NCBI GenBank assembly: GCA_900539645.1
Contig: UQCY01000081.1
Location: 1-8,407 of the forward strand
DNA: 8,407 bases
DNA from: an uncultured Clostridium sp.
Lineage (GTDB): Bacteria; Bacillota; Clostridia; Peptostreptococcales; Peptostreptococcaceae
Direction of reading: 5' to 3'
A model generated the notes under the pieces. It was not told where the DNA came from and did not search any database. It was given only the letters and a program-made list of their open reading frames with translations. Within the stretch, counting starts at the first letter, position 1. Each line of letters starts with the position of its first letter. Made by a program: the position numbers and the translations under genes. Below, in pieces: positions 6,946-8,407 of the stretch.

Positions 6946-8407
6946 TTATAATGTTCTTTCAACTTCTTTAGTTATGTATGCTTCAACTATATCGCCTTCT
7001 TTTATATCGTTATAGTTTACGAAGCTCATACCACATTCGTATCCTTCTGCAACTTCTTTAACGTCGTCTTTGAATCTTCTAAGAGTAGCTAATTCACATT
7101 CGTGAACTATTATACCGTCTCTTACTATTCTAGCTTTACAGTTTCTGTATATTTTACCATTTGTTACATAGCATCCAGCAACTGTACCAACACCAGATAT
7201 TCTATAAGTTTCTCTTATTTCTGCTTTACCTGTGTCTTCATCAACTATATCTGGATCAAGCATACCGCACATAGCAGCCTGTATATCTTCTATAGCTTTG
7301 TATATTATTGTGTATGTTCTCATATCCACGTTTTCTTTTTCAGCTAATGATTCAGCACCAGATACTGGTCTAACGTTGAATCCTATTATTATTGCATTAG
7401 ATGCAGCTGCAAGAAGTACGTCTGTTTCAGTTATCGCACCAACACCACCGTGTATAGCTTTAACCTGAACTTCATCATTAGATAATCTTTCTAGTGACTG
7501 TTTAACTGCCTGAACAGAACCCTGAACGTCTGCTTTTATAACTATATTTAATTCTTTTAATCCATCATTCATCTGGTTGAATAAATCATCAAGAGATAAT
7601 CTCTGGCTTGATTTTAACATTTCTTCTCTCTGCTGCTGCTGTCTTTTTTCTGCTATACTTCTAGCAACTTTATCACTTGGAACCTCAACGAACTGGTCTC
7701 CACCCTGTGGAACATCAGAAAGTCCAAGTATTTCAACTGCAGTAGATGGCCCAGCAACTTTAACTCTCTTACCTTTTGAGTTTATCATTGCTCTAACTTT
7801 ACCACTTGCAACACCTGCTACTATTGGATCTCCAACTCTTAAAGTACCACCCTGAACAAGTACTGTAGCAACTGGTCCTCTACCTTTATCAAGCTGTGCT
7901 TCTATTACTGTACCAACAGCTCTCTTATCTGGGTTTGCTTTTAATTCTTCCATTTCAGCAACTAATAGAACCATTTCTAGTAAGTGATCTATTCCTATGT
8001 TTTTCTTAGCTGAAACTGGAACTGCTATAACATCTCCACCCCAGTCTTCAACAAGAAGTCCGTGTTCAGATAATTCCTGTTTAACTCTGTCTGGGTTTGC
8101 TCCATCTTTATCTATTTTATTTATAGCAACTATTAGTGGGACTTCTGCTGCTTTAGCGTGGTTTATTGCTTCTACTGTCTGAGGCATTATACCGTCATCT
8201 GCTGCAACAACTAGTATAGCTATATCTGTAACCTGAGCACCTCTTGCTCTCATTGATGTGAAAGCTTCATGTCCTGGTGTATCTAGGAATACTATTTTCT
8301 GTCCATTTATTTTAACTTCTGAAGCCCCTATGTGCTGTGTTATACCACCGGCTTCACCTTTTGTAACATTAGTTTTTCTTATTGCATCTAGTAAAGAAGT
8401 TTTACCG
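6946..8407 (-). CDS. infB: Translation initiation factor IF-2, partial (N-terminus beyond window)
   Basis: IF-2 is the GTPase that brings fMet-tRNA to the 30S subunit and promotes 50S joining. The reading frame is open through the right edge, so 486 codons are visible and the gene's 5' end is missing. The internal Met at 8253 is not the start, because the 51 residues before it are clearly IF-2. The fragment begins inside the G1 P-loop ([10 protein letters not shown], fragment residues 1-10), followed by switch I ([12 protein letters not shown], about 18-29), G3 DTPGHEAF (42-49), G4 NKID (96-99) and G5 SAK (132-134). After these come the beta-barrel domain II, a Gln-rich linker (QQQQ), domain III, and the C-terminal fMet-tRNA-binding domain with GYECG near the end. 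The N-terminal extension and the start of the G domain lie outside. It stops with TAA, 94 bp before rbfA. The family assignment is essentially certain. Confidence 0.98.
   Translation of the reverse strand, partial: GKTSLLDAIRKTNVTKGEAGGITQHIGASEVKINGQKIVFLDTPGHEAFTSMRARGAQVTDIAILVVAADDGIMPQTVEAINHAKAAEVPLIVAINKIDKDGANPDRVKQELSEHGLLVEDWGGDVIAVPVSAKKNIGIDHLLEMVLLVAEMEELKANPDKRAVGTVIEAQLDKGRGPVATVLVQGGTLRVGDPIVAGVASGKVRAMINSKGKRVKVAGPSTAVEILGLSDVPQGGDQFVEVPSDKVARSIAEKRQQQQREEMLKSSQRLSLDDLFNQMNDGLKELNIVIKADVQGSVQAVKQSLERLSNDEVQVKAIHGGVGAITETDVLLAAASNAIIIGFNVRPVSGAESLAEKENVDMRTYTIIYKAIEDIQAAMCGMLDPDIVDEDTGKAEIRETYRISGVGTVAGCYVTNGKIYRNCKARIVRDGIIVHECELATLRRFKDDVKEVAEGYECGMSFVNYNDIKEGDIVEAYITKEVERTL

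Noticed and set aside
7102..8182. Plus-strand open frames opposite infB (7102-7347, 7232-7468, 7577-7855, 7997-8182)
   Set aside because: All are antisense to conserved IF-2 domains and have biased compositions expected from reading the reverse strand.
8251..8253. ATG at 8253 as the infB start
   Set aside because: The frame continues upstream to the window edge with clear IF-2 sequence, including DTPGHEAF and part of the P-loop.
1..8407. A novel defence, mobile or biosynthetic system
   Set aside because: Every coding region is accounted for by conserved housekeeping families in a known cluster order. There are no integrase, transposase, phage or CRISPR features, and no unexplained open frame of credible length remains.

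Overview
The window is an AT-rich, densely coded piece of a Firmicutes chromosome. All eight genes lie on the minus strand, so transcription runs from high to low coordinates. Gene order in the direction of transcription is infB (5' end cut off by the window edge), rbfA, nrnA-type DHH phosphoesterase, truB, ribF, rpsO, a degV family gene and pnp. This is the conserved translation/RNA-maintenance cluster that follows nusA in Gram-positive bacteria. The DHH gene between rbfA and truB, the missing ylxP, the strong AGA/ATA codon use and the protein sequences suggest a member of the Clostridia, possibly Peptostreptococcaceae. That placement is an inference from memory of related sequences and was not searched.

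Region 8407-4494 holds infB (IF2, from the P-loop lysine region to the C-terminus), then a 94-bp spacer with a possible hairpin, then rbfA, nrnA and truB packed tightly (an 11-bp overlap, then a 10-bp gap), which suggests translational coupling. ribF (4493-3555) follows after 64 bp. These genes cover initiation of translation, 30S maturation, nano-RNA or pAp turnover, tRNA U55 modification and FMN/FAD synthesis.

Region 3554-3122 is a self-contained rpsO unit: a good sigma-A type promoter just after the ribF stop, a structured 5' leader that may be an S15 autoregulatory element, the S15 gene, and a clear intrinsic terminator. Region 3121-1 holds degV (a fatty-acid-binding, FakB-like protein) and a complete pnp. 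Each has a candidate promoter upstream, and no terminator is visible between them. The usual rpsO-pnp adjacency is therefore interrupted by a terminator and a lipid-related gene.

I see no mobile element, CRISPR array, tRNA, rRNA, phage gene or defence system. No intergenic stretch exceeds about 135 bp. The region is mostly ordinary housekeeping, and the observations worth a second look are regulatory: the rpsO leader, the degV insertion with its operator-like repeats, and an unusual preference for the Gln codon CAG in an AT-rich genome.
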